From positions 1 to 64,000 of the forward strand of contig WHVD01000030.1 of NCBI GenBank assembly GCA_015178975.1: a stretch of 64,000 nt of DNA. The letters run 5' to 3'. Source of the DNA: Hysterangium stoloniferum. Its lineage: Eukaryota; Basidiomycota; Agaricomycetes; Hysterangiales; Hysterangiaceae. A program made the translations under genes and the position numbers. The notes below the pieces were generated by a model, which was not told the DNA's origin, searched no databases, and worked only from the letters and a program-made list of their open reading frames with translations. Of this stretch, positions 32,770-44,324 are shown piece by piece. How positions within the stretch are numbered: position 1 is the stretch's first letter; every line of letters begins with the position of its first letter.

Positions 32770-33780
32770 GTGGTATTGCCAATAGATGTGGTTGCTGGTT
32801 TGTCGTCTTGGGTGCCTTTTGTCAGGCAGTCTGAGGATGTTTCATGAGTGATTTTGGCACAGCATTCCTAATAGTGAGCATCACATTGCTGAGTTTTGAT
32901 GTGTATGTATGTATATTGATGAGAGCAATTGGCTTGCCATTGCCTTGACAGATATCATCCTTAAGCTGGGATGGAAGGTCAAAATAGAACCTATGGTGTA
33001 GGGTGGAGTCACCCCAATTGACAAGAGTGGCTAGTGAGTTGAACTGGACAATGTATTCAGTGATCCACTGACTGTCCTTCATTTCAATGTTGGCTAGAGT
33101 GGCTTTGGCATCACTGACACCATCATGAGGGCCAAAATTAAGTCTGAACTCTGTAATGAAGGACAAGTAGTCATTTAGCCAGCTGGGTTGATAATCTTCA
33201 AGGTTGTTGAGTGTGGGTTCAAACCAATTCATGGTGGTGCCATGGGGAAACAATGGGGTAAATATAATCTTGCTTCTCTCAGTGGTAAATTTGTCAGGAC
33301 AGTCATTGAAGTTCAAATTGCATTGCATAAGGAATGGTTGTAATTTTGCAGTGTCAGTTCTATGAAAAACATTAGGTTCCTTAATCTTGGCACACTGGGC
33401 AGTCTTTCCACAGTTATTTTCAAGGAAGGCAGTGAGCCTGTTGAGTGCTGTTCTAAGACTAGGTTTGGGAATCAATACAAAACCATGAGATATGCCTGCC
33501 AAGCTATTGCCAAAGTAGTGAGAACTGTGATGTGAGCTAGGGTGGGATGAACTTGGAGGTTCACCACCTTGACTACTGTGGTGAGAGCTGTAATGTGAAC
33601 TGTGGTAGGAACTTAGTAGTCCACCACCAAAACCATGAAAAGAACCATGATGAGAATATGGAGGTCTACTACTAAAACTATGATAAGAGCTATGATGTGA
33701 ACTCAGAGGTCTGCCATTGAAGCTGTGATAAGACCTGGGTGTGCCATGCTGGGATGACTACTGTGATGTGGGTGGTTGTG
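32770..33780 (-). pseudogene. Gypsy gag remnant with Ser/His-rich N-terminus
   Basis: Open from 33502 to 32822 with the gag core shared with elements 1 and 3 (FLMQCNLNFNDCPD, WFEPTLNNLEDYQPSWLNDY, EFRLNFGPHDG, VNWGDSTLHHRFYFDLPSQL). Upstream, 33480-33780 encodes repeated Ser-His blocks (SSHHSSHYFG). A Lys-rich tail without a zinc knuckle runs into the Sec2 remnant around 32750. CpG-depleted; no protease or RT follows. Confidence 0.78.
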
Positions 33781-33806
33781 GATGTGGATTGATGGGGGGG
33801 GAGGAG

Positions 33807-35070
33807 TGTGAAGAGTTGTAGAAGTTCTGACTGCTTGATATATGAAGAATATTGACCTTCCAGGTATGATAATGTTATATTGACTATTGAAGTACAATAT
33901 AAGTAAAAGAGAAGTAATCGCCATAAGCAACTCTAGGGGAGCTAGAGGTGATTAAGACAATAAATGGAATTGGAATTGAGCTTTACAGTACAATTTGGAT
34001 GAAAGACTCTAACAAAATGGGAGTAAGTAAGAATTATTTGCAAGAAAGAAATAGGAAAATGCAAAGAGATATGAGTAGCAATGAGCAAGTTTGAGTAGAT
34101 AGCTCTGTGTGTCAATGGTAAGTATGAGGCTCAGAGTAAAGATGAGATATGAGTTATAACTATTAAAAATGGCTGAGATGATATATTAAGATCTAAGCAA
34201 AGGGGGCAAAAGGGGATGGTTTTGGAAGTCTGAAAATGGGTAATTGTAACTAATTGGAAGGTCCAATTCTATAAGGCAAAGTGGAGCTTGGCTTCAATGT
34301 ATGTGTTGTGCCTTTGCATGAACTGTTAGGGTGCTCTGGTATTTCAAACAGAGTGGATAGTACAATAAAGACTAAAGACAACACTTAGCTCAATTGACTG
34401 GAGGGCTGAAAATACTAAGAGTTGTAGAGTGAAGAGTATTAAGAGAAATTAGGCAAGAGGAGGGTAATCTAAGTTGAGTTTCAAATTAAGGAACTGTAGC
34501 ATACATGAGAAAGACTTTATACTACAGTGAGATGGATAATCAGAGGTCCGATTAGAGAAGCAAGAGTGATGATGAGTTACATACAAGGGTATGAACAAGT
34601 TGCAAAGGCTGAAAGACAGGAATATTAACACAAACTAAGTGTCAGGATTCCAAGACACTGATGTTGGGGTTCCAGAAAGGTTATCAAGGTGAGACCAAGT
34701 TGTGGGGGCCTGAAAGGGTGAGGATCCTAACATGATACCCCAATCACAACTTATAGAAGAATACTTCAAATGGTGTTTTGGGCAAGTTGTGGTTGGAGTA
34801 AAAAGTGTCTAATTCTCTAGCTACAGTATACCCACTAGTGTACATAAGATAACAGTATGTATATGCCCATAAGAGTCTATGTGCCCACAGGCATACATAA
34901 ATCTTCAAACTAATGTAGATGCACGCACATAATCAAAGAACTACATAATCATAAAATAGTGGAAAAATAAGGAAAAAGTGTAGGAAATATAATACAGTAA
35001 AATGGTTACATTCCCTAAAGAGAGGTACTGGAAGGGGTCTGGGTGAGCTTGCAGGGGTCTGCATGTTTGA
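33807..35070 (-). repeat. LTR remnant (family J) broken by a family D LTR
   Basis: 33807-33935 matches, reversed, the right part of the LTR at 37023-37677 (TGTGAAGAG, then AGAAGTTCTGACTGC). 34740-35020 matches its left part (GGGCAAGTTGTGG, AAAAAGTGTCT). Between them, about 34180-34735 is a reversed family D LTR ending GAGGATCCTAACA. Likely the 5' LTR of the gag remnant to its left. Confidence 0.55.
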
Positions 35071-35214
35071 CACATATTCTGGAAGTGTTGTTGATGGTGA
35101 TCCTACAACTTGCTAATCAGTAGTATAAAGGGTAACCCTTCTGATTGCTTCTTGTCTTGCTTCCAAAGGGTTTTGATTATCCATGACTAGAGGGTAACAG
35201 TTTACAAGCTTGAG

Positions 35215-35814
35215 TTCTAATATACTGTTAAGATCTAAATAAAGGGGTAAAAGGAGGCTTTATATCAGGGGGCTGATAAAGGAAGCAGGAAGCAGTGATG
35301 GATCAAAGGAAGTATGGGAAAGGGTAGAGATCATACTAGAACTAAATACAATGTGGTGAAAGTATTCTAGAGGATATGAGGTGGCAAAATATTGTTTACA
35401 AGTAGAATGGGTGACAGGAGAGCATTGGGACAGAGGCAGGATGGGATGATGAAGAGAGAAAACATATTAACACAAGTATTAGGGCACTATGGGCAGTGAT
35501 ACTGTGGTTGGGGGTACTGATGGCAGGATGATGGAGGGTGGGAAGAGTAGAATGAGGGTGTGGGGGCTAAATGACTGGGATCCTAACAACTCTTATTTAT
35601 GTGACTCTTAGTATTTTGGCCCTCCAGTCAATTGAGCTAAGTGTTGTCTTTATTCTCCATCACACTATCTGCTCTGTTTGAAATACCAGAGCACCTTAAC
35701 AGTTTGTGTGAGGGTACAACACATAAGTTGAAGCCAAGCTCCACTTGTTTTATTTATAGAGTTGCATCTCTTAACTAGTACAATTTCTATCATTGGCCCT
35801 CCAACATGGTTTAA
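35215..35814. repeat. Two abutting family D LTR fragments in opposite orientation
   Basis: 35215-35589 is reversed (ends GGGATCCTAACA). 35590-35814 is forward, with the conserved ACAACACATAAGTTGAAGCC motif at about 35716-35736 and an end CCTCCAACA. Confidence 0.5.
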
Positions 35815-35922
35815 TAAGCTTGTAATGAAGTACTTGTATCAATCAATATGTCAGTCAGTGAATCACCATCTGACATGGTGATAGTTTAGGTATATATTGG
35901 TTAAATCATGCATAAGCCTTAC

Positions 35923-36888
35923 CATAAGGGGACCCCCCCTAGTACAAGACATCCCTAAGACCCTATCCTCAACCTTAGTTTTCCCTATGCCAGATGTTTC
36001 ACCCTTTTTTTGTCTTATTTCCCCCAAGAAACACTATTAATTCCTCCAAACCATGATTTCCTCATCTTATTGAAGCCTCCCCTGAGTCCACAGTCCAACC
36101 CCTTGCTTTTCAAGTCCTGTGGTCCCTTTTAGACCTTACAGTCACATACTGGATTCCTACTTCTTCCCATCACTTCCCCTTCCCTTACACCCATCAATTT
36201 GCTGGTGTTCCTTTGGTAAAAGGATCTTGGTAGAGTTATTTTTAGACTACTGGGTGCCTATGGGCCACACCTCATGGGGGGAGTCCTTAGATAATTTCTC
36301 TTTGGATTTGCTCCTGCTAGGTGAGTTAGATAACTATTTGTATATATATCATTTCTAATATAGCTTTGGATTCCCTCCTGCTAGCTGTCATGAATCTACA
36401 AGCTCAAATTCTGATAATATTTAATTTGATATTCCTTTGACTTTCTGACTTGATTTTCAACTCAATTATTTTTCAAGATTCTTCAACTCAATATTTAACT
36501 AACCTTCAACTTGTCTCAGTTTGACATCATTGATGATTTTATCCTGATATTATATTATCATCATAGGTAAATGATAAATAGCATAAAAGGGCTATGATAG
36601 GAGCAATGAAAATCAGTCAGAAAACCTGTACCATAATCTGTATCATTACTATTATATTATTAATTTGACTTCTATTCATAATATCTTCGACTTAATTATT
36701 CATGAGCTTCTGTGTCCTATATTTGCCTCATGCTTTATCAACAGGATGAATTAATACTTCATCAAATGAGGCATCCATACTCAATATTGTTGAATATTCT
36801 TGAATTGTTATTCAACTTTATTGAGTGAAATTTGATTTGTGTCACTAGCCTAGTGTGAGTACCACAGGCAGCAGGGGTTGCCCTTACA
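35923..36888 (+). repeat. LTR family E, degenerate, interrupted
   Basis: Shares blocks with the solo LTR at 46798-47204 (TTTTTAGACTACTGGGTGCC; GATTCCCTCCTGCTAG; CAGGGGTTGCCCTTACA). Split by the solo LTR at 36386-36844. Confidence 0.65.
36386..36844 (+). repeat. Solo LTR, family G
   Basis: 459 bp, TGTCATGAATC to TTTGTGTCA, flanked by CTAGC (36381-36385, 36845-36849). AT-rich, no coding content. Confidence 0.78.
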
Positions 36889-37022
36889 CTCACTGAGCAT
36901 GAGTATGTACATATTTTCAAGTATTTGGTAGGAGGAGAAAGGTGAACTCTCCTTAGAGAGGTGGATGTTTCATCATTATTTCCAACATGACAAGGAGTTC
37001 TTCTTCATCCTTTGAGGACATG

Positions 37023-37677
37023 TGTGAGAGGTACCCTTCACAGATGGGAATGTAGCTATCTTCTCAGACTATATTCCCTATTTTTTTTTCTTATTTTCTA
37101 CTATTTTCTAAATTGTCTAATTTACCAAGTACACACATTTATATTAGTTCAAAGATCTATGTATGCCTGTGGGTACATAGGCCTTATGAGCACTACATAC
37201 TGTATACTTATGTACACAAGTGGGTATAACAAAAGAAGCAGACACTTTTTACCCCATCACCACAACTTGCCCAGACACCCTTTTAGTGTCCTGTAAGTCA
37301 TGACTGGGATATTGTCTCAACTGTCTTGAATGGCTTCCAACTTGAACTTATAACAACTATGTATGTATCTAGCTTCACACTGTATAGTTGAAGCTCAAGT
37401 TGTTCTTGACTTCTGCTCACATCTTGCATTACTTGTATCATCCTCCCTCCCCTTAACTCATTACTTCATTAACTCACCCTTGGGAATTGTACTGCAAGGT
37501 CAATTCTATTCTCCCTTAGTCATCTTAGTTGTCTTACAGGTACTAAAGTCGACTAAAACTATTTTACTTTCTACATTGTACTTCAATAGTCAATATACAT
37601 ATTGTTGTGTTGTACTTACAGTAAATGGTTGATATTCTTTGTATATAGAGCAGTCAGAACTTCCATGACTCTTCACA
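37023..37677 (+). repeat. LTR, family J
   Basis: 655 bp, TGTGAGAGGTACCC to GACTCTTCACA, related to the solo LTRs at 49427-50056 and 50093-50734. Its flanks (ACATG, AATGT) do not match, so it is probably one LTR of a broken element. Confidence 0.7.
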
Positions 37678-38528
37678 AATGTGGCTACAGCTGACAAGTC
37701 CATTTAGTCATGGAACATTTTAGGGGCAGAGTACCCCCTTCCCATCATAACCTTGGAGGGGTCCTTCAGTTGAGTGTAGTGAAGAATGTGTGTAGGTCTG
37801 CTGTGTCTGGCAGTCAGGGGAAGCAATCTGTGAAGATATGTTTGAGTTCTGTGTCCTTCTTGGCTAATATGTCTTGGAAGGCAAGAGTCTTGAGGTGTTC
37901 ACAGACAGCTGGGTGCCTTATATCTCACCAATGGGTCTGAGGCCATTTTGTTTACAGTGGGTGATTCCTGTGAGGATACCTTTGGTGGCCTGGAGGCTGA
38001 GGTCAGGGACTGTTTGAGGGTGTTTGGATTGAGGAGGTCATAACTAACCCCCTTATCACATGCAGTCTGATCAGCAGCGTTCATCATCATATGGTAAGAT
38101 GAAAGGAATGACATTCCCAGAATAAGTGGTACTGGTAATCCAATATTTACTTTTGCCTTAAATATGCCTGACTGCCACATTCCTTTTCCTGAAGTAATTT
38201 TTAACTTCACAAACACGCTGCATTTCAATGGGATCTCTGACAGTAATGATAAATTATCCTCCTCTATAGGGAGAGAGAAACAATGAAGGCCCAGTTGTGT
38301 CACTAAGGCATCACCAATCACTGTGGAGGGGCAACCAATGTCAAGAAACATGTTTATAGAGAGAGGGAAAGCAGTAATCAGTGGCCCTGTCAGATTGATG
38401 GGTGCATAGAGATGTGGAACTGTGAAGGGGGTCTGTGGTTTGGAAGGGGCATGTACATACATGTTGGTATTGTCATTGAGACATTCTCTGATGTTGGCCA
38501 TCAGGAGAAGATCCTTACAATGCCCCAA
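37678..38528 (-). pseudogene. Gypsy retropepsin remnant
   Basis: The open frame 38528-37899 has an aspartic-protease-like pattern: FLDIGCPSTVIGDALVTQLG at the usual D-S/T-G position (here DIG) and PLILGMSFLSSYH for the second hydrophobic loop. Found typically between gag and RT in fungal gypsy elements. No RT follows. It abuts, in opposite orientation, the gag piece at 38521. Confidence 0.6.
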
Positions 38529-38990
38529 GGTAACCAGAAATTCATCAATTGGAAGATTGAAATGGAAAACCTCAATGCTATCCTCACCACCTCTGCAAAA
38601 CCTTTTGTGCTGTCAACTGCAGCCTTAAAGACTCAACTTGAGGCAAACCTCAACAAGGTGCTGAAAAGGAACCTCCTAGTACCTGTTCTTTCCACCAGAT
38701 TCACAGCATGGGCCAATGAGGTGAAGAAATGAGATGAACATGTTTGTGAACAGCAGGAACTAGTGCAAGAACAGATAATTGCCAACAATGCTGCCCATTC
38801 CCTTCGCCATAATGAAAGGAAGGATTTGGCTTCCAGATTGTCCGACCCACCTTCCACTACAAAAATCAGCTTCAAGCTCCCTTGGCTCACTGATGAGGAA
38901 TGAAGGCACCTCCAAGACCACAAAGGATGCACTGTGAGGGATTGATATAATCAGATGAAGGATGTAGCAGGAAACCCAAGTCGATAACAA
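38521..38990 (+). pseudogene. Gypsy gag C-terminal remnant
   Basis: Starts MPQGNQKFINWKIEMENLNA, continues through a TGA at 38730 and ends in LPWLTDEE.RHLQDHKGCT, the sequence that precedes the zinc knuckle in many basidiomycete gypsy gags; the knuckle cysteines are degraded. Family placement is by recollection of that motif only. Confidence 0.45.
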
Positions 38991-39251
38991 GCTAGAGAAT
39001 GTACAGTACATGAATCTAGCTACTCCTGTATAGCCACTAGGGCATAGGGCGACCATAGATAGCTATCTACTATTGTGTAGTGCAGAGCCCATATCATGAC
39101 AAGGATTGATGAACCTTATTGTGATCAGAAGTAGTATGAGGAGCTGCTGCATGGGCCATTGAGATGGTGAGTGTTTTGTATGTATGTCACTGTGTCAGCC
39201 CATGAGTTGTTGGCCTTCATTGGGCAAGAGTCTGAGCAATGCCCAGCATAG
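38991..39251. other. Spacer, no gene
   Basis: Nothing recognised before the CATAG duplication at 39247-39251. Confidence 0.4.
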
Positions 39252-39586
39252 TGTGAGGAGTATGCTTTTACCATGGTTTCACTGTAGTAAATACTTCTTT
39301 TATTTCATTAGTTTGAAGCCCTGTGTATACTTGTGGGTGCACTCAGTGCCAAATAGAACTCAGACACACTTTTACCCAAGTACCACCACTCGTAAGACAC
39401 AAACTAGGTCTACAGCGAGCGGTGATCAGGGTAATGTGTCAGCTACCACATAGGTAGCATTATCTGAGCTATCAAACACTTCTGGCCTCAAACTATAACA
39501 GTCAAGGCCTCAATTGAATCACCCTTCCTCCCATTCTACTCATTTCTTCATATATAGAATGGTCAGAACTTCCACCACTCTTCACA
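39252..39586 (+). repeat. Left LTR of element H
   Basis: 335 bp, TGTGAGGAGTATGC to CACTCTTCACA. It differs from the right LTR at a modest number of positions, mostly transitions. Confidence 0.92.
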
Positions 39587-39587
39587 G

Positions 39588-39602
39588 TGGTGATCTGAGC
39601 CA
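39588..39602 (+). promoter_or_regulatory. Candidate tRNA primer-binding site, element H
   Basis: TGGTGATCTGAGCCA starts with TGG, the complement of a tRNA CCA end, one base inside the LTR. I do not find a complementary site in the LTR, unlike the self-priming elements. The tRNA is not identified. Confidence 0.5.
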
Positions 39603-39708
39603 GACCGTACTTTCCCTACAAAGAAAATCTTTTTATTCAACTATCAAATTCTAAGTACAAAAGGCTGTCTAAAACTCCTTGCATGCTGAGCATTGTGAAT
39701 CTGGTTAA

Positions 39709-40959
39709 ATGGAAGGTAACTCGAACTTCGAGCAGTCGAGTCCCTTGGAAAGGCAAAATGCTCGCATCTTCATGAAGGATACCCTGGTCTTCCCGCTGAG
39801 ACAAGTTATGCTCAAGCATTATGGCCAACAACTTTATTTGGAGTCTGTCAATGTGAAGTGGGGCTCTTACTACGATCCTTGAGTTTCGAGAGATAAGGTC
39901 ATCGCTGCCATGAAGGATTACAGGACTAGGTACCCATCCATGCCTACGAGAATAGCCATCTGGCTGGGAAGGTACCATGGCATCATATCAGCACATGACT
40001 TATTCACTTGGCCTGGAACTCTTGACAAGGTAACAAAGTTGATCCCAAAGTGGTCGAATGAAGTGATGTTCTTCCGAGAAAAGGGAATAGTGGGTATCAA
40101 GTTGGAACTGTTCATTCTCCTCACTGATTTACTTTGTGTGCATGACGATCTGCTACAGATTATGCATGTATTGCTTGGAGGGGACCACATCATGCCAAGG
40201 GTGAATACAGATTTCATATACATTCAAATGTTGAAGGAATCCATATCCAATAAACCCTTGAATGTGTGTTTTGCCTACTTTACTCTCAGGTCAAGATTGA
40301 TGCACAACCTGGAGAGATGTAACAAGATGATGGCAGAATTGCTCAGTGGGTTTGATGAGCCAGAACGAACACCCTCATCCTCCAGCTCTGGTCCCTTTCA
40401 CGGAGAAGGTCCTGGGATCCATGCCAGATCAACTGCCAAAAAAGGACAGTTGTCTTTTTTGAATGTGTCCACAGAAAAGATCACAGTCGAAGTCGACTCC
40501 AGTTCCCCATCATCCTCAGGTCGAGATTCGCAGTGTCCTGACGAATCTCACCATTTATCACCTATACCATTTACTCCCCTGAGTGGACCCTCCAACAAGT
40601 CGTCCAATAGCTCAAATGATTGGGACTGCAATAAAGGCTTGGGAACTGGGGGGCAGAAATCAGATGATGGTTTTGATGATAGAAAAGGCACGGGACAGAA
40701 CTCACCAATGGTAAAGCCAGCCCATTTTTCAGAGCTCAACAAAAGCTTTCCCATGGAGATACCACTGGGAATTCATCGACACAAACCCCTAATTCCAGAA
40801 TGGGGGGCACTGACAACGTTTCTGCAAATGGAGGACAATTATGGACACACTGTACTGGACACCCCTCGATGGACCAAGCCAAGGACAGATATGTTCCCAT
40901 TTGACCTGGGACGCTCCCTCAAAAATTATGTCATGTGGGGGACAATTGTTATGTTGTGA
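39709..40959 (+). pseudogene. Gag-like ORF of element H, one nonsense codon
   Basis: From ATG at 39709 (MEGNSNFEQSSPLERQ) a single frame of 416 codons with one TGA at 39880-39882 (DP-stop-VSRDKV, probably an Arg CGA changed to TGA). The N-terminal half is helical with aromatic residues. The middle is Ser-rich (TPSSSSSGPFHGEG; SSSPSSSGRDSQ). The C-terminus (RWTKPRTDMFPFDLGRSLKN) has no zinc knuckle. The position right after the primer site suggests a structural gag role, but no known capsid motif is evident. Confidence 0.55.
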
Positions 40960-41005
40960 GATTGTTCTGGAACAATGATATCACAACAGGGGGGCAGTAT
41001 AGGGG
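40950..41005 (+). repeat. 55-bp direct repeat, copy 1 (copy 2 at 43698-43755)
   Basis: Both copies run GAGATTG..TGGAACAA..ATATC, then GGGGGGC.GTATAGGGGG, and encode WNN-I--GG-YRG in the same frame. They bracket 2.7 kb of inserted sequence. Confidence 0.65.
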
Positions 41006-41099
41006 GAATAGGAGAAGGCACATATGGATCGTCACCTATGGCCAGCAAGAACATGCAAACATCTACATCACCAGTATCGCCGACAGAACAGTCGCGAGC

Positions 41100-41530
41100 T
41101 GGGTGCAGTGCATGAGCATGTAGCTGCATAGGTGCAGCCGTATGGGTGTGTGGTGTGTGGATGTGGGTGTGAAGTGCATGGATGTGGGTGTGGGTGTTTG
41201 GCACATGGATGTGGGTGCACTGCATGGGTGCGCAAGTGTGCTGTGTGGGTGTGCAAACACGCTGTGTAGGTGCGCAAGTGCACAAGTGTGCTATGTGGGG
41301 GTGTGAGTGCACAAGTGTGCTGTGCAGGTACGTGAGTGCACTGCATGGGTATGCAAGTGTGCCGTGCAAATGCACAACTGCGCTGCACAGATGCCCATGT
41401 AGCACACCCACATGGTGCACTTGTGTATCTGTGTGGCACACTCGCGCCCCCACACAGCACAGTTGTGCACTCATGGTGCGGGCGTATGGGTGCAGCACAT
41501 GGACATGGGTGTGTGCATTTTGTCTAGTGA
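41100..41530 (+). repeat. GT-rich degenerate minisatellite
   Basis: Irregular repeats built from GTGTGGGTGTG and GCAAGTGTGC. The opposite strand reads His/Pro/Thr-rich only because of the repeat. Confidence 0.75.
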
Positions 41531-41699
41531 AACACGCTCTTGAAGAAAATAAACCTGTCTTATTACTCAACTTGGGGCCAACTCATGCTGATGGGCTTCT
41601 GGGCGTGGAGAAGATTGAGGCTCACTGTGGTGAAGTGCTATGCAGCACGGTGAAGACATTAACGTCAGTCACTTGAGTACTCCATGATAATGAAGGTCC

Positions 41700-42040
41700 T
41701 GCACGTGGATGTGGGTGTGTAGCGTGTGGATATGGAGTGTGGCGGATGGATGCAGGTGTGGCAGCATGCAGACAACTGTGTCACCAGTCTTGCCAATGAA
41801 ATGGTTGAGAGCTGGATGCAGTGTGTGGATGTGGGTGCGACAGTGCAGGTGTGTGAGTGCATAAGTGCTGGTGTAGGAGTGTGGCACATGGATGTGGGTG
41901 CATGAGTGTGCAAGTGCGCTGTGCGAGTGCGTAAGTGTGTTGCACGGGAGTGCAAGCACACTGTGCGAGTGTGCCAACACATCACGCGGGCACATGAGGG
42001 TATGCAAGTGGGTGTGCAACTGCAGGCATGTGGGTGCACT
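41700..42040 (+). repeat. Second GT-rich degenerate minisatellite
   Basis: Same composition and sub-units as 41100-41530, about 170 bp away. A short non-repeat stretch with no gene separates them. Confidence 0.7.
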
Positions 42041-42850
42041 GCATAAGGATGATGCAGACGATGAGGATGAACTCATGCTTACCGCCAAACAAGAAAAGCA
42101 GCTGCAGCAACAAGATGCAGTCATCCCCACCAATGCCATCATTGACCTGGATCTAGATGATGGCGGTGATATGGTTATGCATAGCTACCTTGAGGAAATC
42201 GATGCCGAGCTTGAAATGCAGGAACTGTGCATGGACACGTTCCTCAATGACCCTGAGCTTTCCCTCAAGATCTTCTTCTCAAGTTTCTATAAAGATAAGG
42301 GTCTCTGGTGGTTCATGCCCAAGCTCTGTGACGGCCCCATTCTCATCCACTTCTTCCTCCAATTCTTCATCCGCAATCAGCTCATGAACAACTACAAATG
42401 TGCCTTCAACAAGGCGCTGCTGCTTGTCAACCTGGCCCACATAGAGCTGCCTCTGATGAGCAAGATCAGCATCCAAGTCCTGGATGTGTTTAGTCAGGCA
42501 TGTGGAGCCTTGTGGGGGTCAAAGGTGCCCTTGATCTAGGACACTGGTGAGGAGTGGCTGAGTGTGCCAGAGCCGGAGAAGATGGAGACTATGAAAAGCA
42601 ATGCGAAGACAGATAATAATAAGGAGTGGGAGGCAGAGCTGGAGAGACAGGGCACAGAGAAAATCAATTTGTCGACTATCCCACCCCCTCCACCTGCTGA
42701 GCCACAGCCATCCTTGTCCTCCTTTTCGGCCACTGCGCTGCTGTGCTTTGCATCGCCCTTCTCAAAATGGCACCTTCTGTTACTCTTGAGTCTGATGAAT
42801 TCGAGGTCGTGCAGTGCAAGTGTACAAGTTCAGTGCATGGGTGTGGTTTG
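42041..42850 (+). pseudogene. Unrecognised protein segment inside element H, one TAG
   Basis: Open from the minisatellite into an acidic region (DDADDEDELMLTAKQEKQLQ), then a compact, hydrophobic, helical-looking part (DPELSLKIFFSSFYKDKGLW, PILIHFFLQFFIRNQLMNNY) to a TAG at 42537-42539. The same frame reopens directly (DTGEEWLSVPEPEKMETMKS) and runs on to a proline stretch (PPPPPAEPQPS), so the TAG is probably a CAG changed by C-to-T. I do not recognise the family. It may be a captured host gene or an element-specific accessory protein. Confidence 0.45.
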
Positions 42851-43697
42851 AAGGTGCATGGGTGCAGCTTGAAGATGCACTGCATGACAGCTCAAGGGTG
42901 CACTGCACAGCGGTTCAAAGGTGTGCAAGTCAGTGTGTGGATGGCATCACCGAGCAAGGTGACACCAGAGAGGTGGACATACCTTACCCAGTCTTTCCAA
43001 ATGATGAGGATGTGAGGTCGACAGTCGAGCATGAAACAGACTAAAGGACTGACCTCCAAAATCTGTGGACACATGTGGGTGTAGGGCCGTGTCACCCCAC
43101 TCACACCATCTTGATTTTCAATATCACCTACTCATAGCCTTCCCCTCTGCTAAAGCTTCGCACTGAAATAGTCGAAGCTTTGCCTTTCTGACCTTTGCAA
43201 CTTATGGGTTCAGTGCACACTGTTCAACAAGGTCCTTCCTCATGGTTAAAGCCTCACACTGAAATAGTCGGAGCTTTGCCTTTCTTGACCTTTGTGACTT
43301 TCAGGCTCGGGGTGCGACACTTTCTGATAAGGCACTCACAGATTCAGGTTCGGTGTGTGATGCCTTGCAACACTATGCCCTGACAACTTCTCGCCAACAC
43401 ACATGGACCCTTTCCCCTCCACCCCTCCACTTTACTTTTGTTGGTGGTCGACTAGCTGCAAAAGGTTCAATAACTTGCAGGGAAACACCTAGATCAGATA
43501 TGTCTAGACAGAACTATGTGACTCAACCTCAGTGCCGTATTTGGGTCCATTATCACAATTGTACTGAACTCAGTCAATTTTGTGATTTTTTCTTTTTCCT
43601 CCAGACTTGCCCACCTACTTGAAGCATTACTGGACACTTTCTAGACCTGCCATGGGCTAGACCTTTTGGGACTGCAGACTGCAACTTAACCGTGCAC
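42851..43697. other. Interior of element H, no clear gene
   Basis: GT-rich at first, then a duplicated ~45-bp phrase (CTGAAATAGTCGAAGCTTTG at about 43160 and a variant at 43258). Nothing else identified. Confidence 0.4.
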
Positions 43698-44324
43698 AAC
43701 AATGGTTAATTTCCGAGATTGCCGTGGAACAACAATATCGTAAATGGGGGGCGGTATAGGGGGTATAGGGTATACATCCTGGCCAGGAAGGCTCACAGCA
43801 TCATGTATGCTGCTAGGTCCCTTAGACTAGCAGCATGGGAAGGTCCTAATCTGGAGTCTTACACTACCTGGCCACAGCAAAGTATCATGAACCTCCTCCA
43901 GCACTCATTTAAGGAGGAGGTGATTCCGATGGACTCTAATGATAGCTTACCCTCCTAATCCCAAGATGCACTGCCTAATGAGTTACATGACAGCCTGTTT
44001 GCCTACAGGATATCTACTATGAGGAATGCCTCGCGTCATGGAAGGAGTCAATGTGGCAGTGTCTAGAAGGCTATCGAGTGGTCCATTTGCTGTTTGAGGA
44101 CTGGAGGAGTGCTTGACTAGGGACTGGAAGGAAAAGAATGGATCCATTTTTTTCCCTTTTCCACATCAATATCTTCCCTCACTGCCCCTAAACCCACCAA
44201 CCTCTCTTTGAATGCTGGGGTCTTGGCACCTTGCAGTTTGGGGGGCTCCACACAAGACACCTGGGAGGCATCCCTGAAACTTTCTGGAACTTTGTATAGC
44301 ACATCCCTTCGAACTGGAGGGCAC
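43698..44324 (+). pseudogene. 3' coding remnant of element H
   Basis: After the second 55-bp repeat an open stretch (ARKAHSIMYAARSLRLAAWE, LLQHSFKEEVIPMDSNDS) ends at 43958, then continues with scattered stops (DALPNELHDSLFAYRIST). Possibly the original C-terminus of the ORF at 39709, displaced by the insertion between the direct repeats. Not recognised. Confidence 0.4.

Noticed and set aside
37023..37677. Solo LTR with a target duplication
   Set aside because: The flanking five bases (ACATG and AATGT) do not match, so it was kept as an LTR of a broken element.
40926..42142. His/Pro/Thr/Cys-rich minus-strand open frames
   Set aside because: They are produced by the GT-rich repeats on the other strand and lack any start context or domain.
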